Below, piece by piece: positions 6,472-6,975 of a stretch of 6,975 bases of DNA; positions within the stretch are counted from its first letter, which is position 1; each line of letters begins with the position of its first letter. This stretch comes from Clostridiales bacterium (GTDB lineage Bacteria > Bacillota > Clostridia > Lachnospirales > CAG-274). The DNA is taken from NCBI GenBank assembly GCA_021203425.1, contig JAJQBF010000093.1, positions 1 through 6,975 on the forward strand, written 5' to 3'. Made by a program: the position numbers and the translations under genes. Below the pieces are notes generated by a model that had not been told where the DNA came from, searched no databases, and saw only the letters and a list, made by a program, of their open reading frames with translations.

Positions 6472-6659
6472 GGCACATCCTCCCGCAGTTCGGCAGCCGT
6501 TCCGGCACAAAACACTCTCTTTCCGGCACTATCACCCGAAGCCGGTTTTTTAAAGTTGTTTTTCTTTTGCTCCTGCCAAAATTTTGGGTAATCTTTCTTT
6601 TTTTGATACATTTGTGACTGCATCATTTTAGTTGAACCTACAGTTTTATATCCCTTCAT
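6468..6659 (-). CDS. 63-aa Lys-rich orphan, first gene of the feo operon
   Basis: A protein I do not recognise. The ATG at 6659 follows AGGAGGTG at about 9 bases, and the TGA overlaps the feoA ATG as ATGA, a pattern typical of a real, translationally coupled gene. The product is hydrophilic and basic (about 12 Lys), with QMYQKKKDYPKFWQEQKKNN as its most distinctive part, no membrane segment and a single Cys. It is not FeoA- or FeoC-like by eye. It is the first gene after the metal-responsive promoter. It could be a small regulator or accessory of Feo, or simply an open leader that couples translation into feoA. Confidence 0.5.
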   Translation of the reverse strand: MKGYKTVGSTKMMQSQMYQKKKDYPKFWQEQKKNNFKKPASGDSAGKRVFCAGTAAELREDVP

Positions 6660-6715
6660 TTGAGTTCACACCTCCTGTCTGCACCTAATTCTGTAAAAAC
6701 AGTACATCACTGATA

Positions 6716-6737
6716 ATACCAAAAGGGGCATATGTAT
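6716..6737. promoter_or_regulatory. Downstream G4/C4-tract operator of the feo operon
   Basis: The plus strand has ATACC, AAAAGGGGCATA and TGTAT over 22 bp, matching the site at 3880-3901 at 19 positions. It lies across the predicted transcription start, 10 bp closer to the upstream site than in the ATPase operon. The left arm is less symmetric (ATACC against ATACA), so binding may be weaker. Confidence 0.6.
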
Positions 6738-6766
6738 ATTATACATAAGGGGGTATAGGTTGTCAA
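6738..6766 (-). promoter_or_regulatory. Consensus promoter of the feo operon with operator in the spacer
   Basis: Perfect TTGACA (6766-6761) and TATAAT (6743-6738) on the minus strand, 17 bases apart. The spacer holds ACATAA, GGGGGT, ATAGGT on the plus strand (6743-6760), the counterpart of the ATPase operator with one mismatch in each arm. The start point would be near 6731, giving a leader of about 70 bases before the 63-aa gene. Confidence 0.85.
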
Positions 6767-6790
6767 TAGAAAAATAAAAAAGAACCAAAC

Positions 6791-6812
6791 AAATTTTGTC
6801 CACACAAAATTT
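6791..6812. repeat. Perfect inverted repeat upstream of the feo promoter
   Basis: AAATTTTGT (6791-6799) and ACAAAATTT (6804-6812) are exact inverted arms around CCAC. The dyad stands 25 bases upstream of the feo -35 box and 24 bases before the possible rightward ATG at 6836. It could be a further protein site for either gene or a leader hairpin of the rightward one. No U-tract follows. Confidence 0.4.
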
Positions 6813-6835
6813 TGGGAAATGCTGATTTAAGGGAA

Positions 6836-6975
6836 ATGAAAAATAATTTTGCGGAAAAATACTACGCTCCACGCATAAAAAAGCTTGAATTACCTGAAAA
6901 AGTCGCTTTTTTATTGCTTATCCGCTTGATTTTTCCGCCCGAACTGCAAAAAATCATCTTAAATTCAATATTGTG
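6836..6975 (+). CDS. Possible start of a rightward gene (partial, unrecognised)
   Basis: From ATG 6836 a frame stays open for 46 codons to the window edge, beginning MKNNFAEKYYAPRIKKLELP and continuing EKVAFLLLIRLIFPPELQKI. The composition is protein-like, with alternating charged and hydrophobic residues that suggest helices. The weakness is the start: AAGGG lies only 2-3 bases before the ATG, and no promoter was found. The opposite strand is also open over 6862-6975, so the strand is not certain. No function can be given. Confidence 0.35.
   Translation, partial: MKNNFAEKYYAPRIKKLELPEKVAFLLLIRLIFPPELQKIILNSIL

Noticed and set aside
6666..6872. 68-codon minus-strand frame across the feo promoter
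   Set aside because: It runs through the -35, -10 and operator sites, has no ribosome binding site and reads as A/T-rich filler; the promoter explains the sequence better.

Overview
The window is AT-rich DNA with strong AGGAGG-type ribosome binding sites, short intergenic gaps and near-consensus sigma-A-like promoters. This suits a low-GC Gram-positive bacterium of the Clostridia type; that assignment is inference from style and gene content, and no marker gene settles it. No mobile element, rRNA, tRNA or CRISPR array is visible.

Layout, left to right. (1) 1-13: the first codons of a leftward gene that runs off the window. (2) 285-857 (minus) and 1039-1542 (plus): a divergent pair, a TetR-type repressor and a RibD/DHFR-like reductase. 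They share an intergenic region with a good rightward promoter and two inverted repeats that could be repressor operators. (3) 1616-3863 (minus): a metal-transport operon. It holds a P1B-type metal ATPase, a 58-aa two-helix membrane protein not previously listed as a gene, and a short coding-like remnant before a strong hairpin. (4) 4046-6659 (minus): a ferrous-iron (feo) operon of a 63-aa orphan, feoA and feoB. feoB is clearly recognisable over about 710 codons but carries three separate lesions: a TGA in place of the G3-motif glycine, a one-base frameshift in a run of eight A, and a TAG close to the C-terminus. As written it cannot make FeoB. (5) 6836-6975 (plus): the possible start of an unrecognised rightward gene.

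The most interesting signal is regulatory. The metal-ATPase operon and the feo operon are driven by almost the same promoter module: TTGACA, a 17-bp spacer built around a C5 tract with inverted A/T flanks, TATAAT, then a second C4-tract site just downstream of the start point. The first 29 bases match at 27 positions. The gap between the two sites is 10 bp longer in front of the ATPase, which is close to one helical turn. C/G tracts with inverted A/T flanks resemble operators of the RcnR/CsoR metal-sensor family. One metal-responsive regulator, not encoded here, therefore probably controls both operons. The arrangement suggests a metal-homeostasis regulon in which the ATPase arm is intact and the Feo uptake arm is decaying, unless the feoB lesions are sequence errors.
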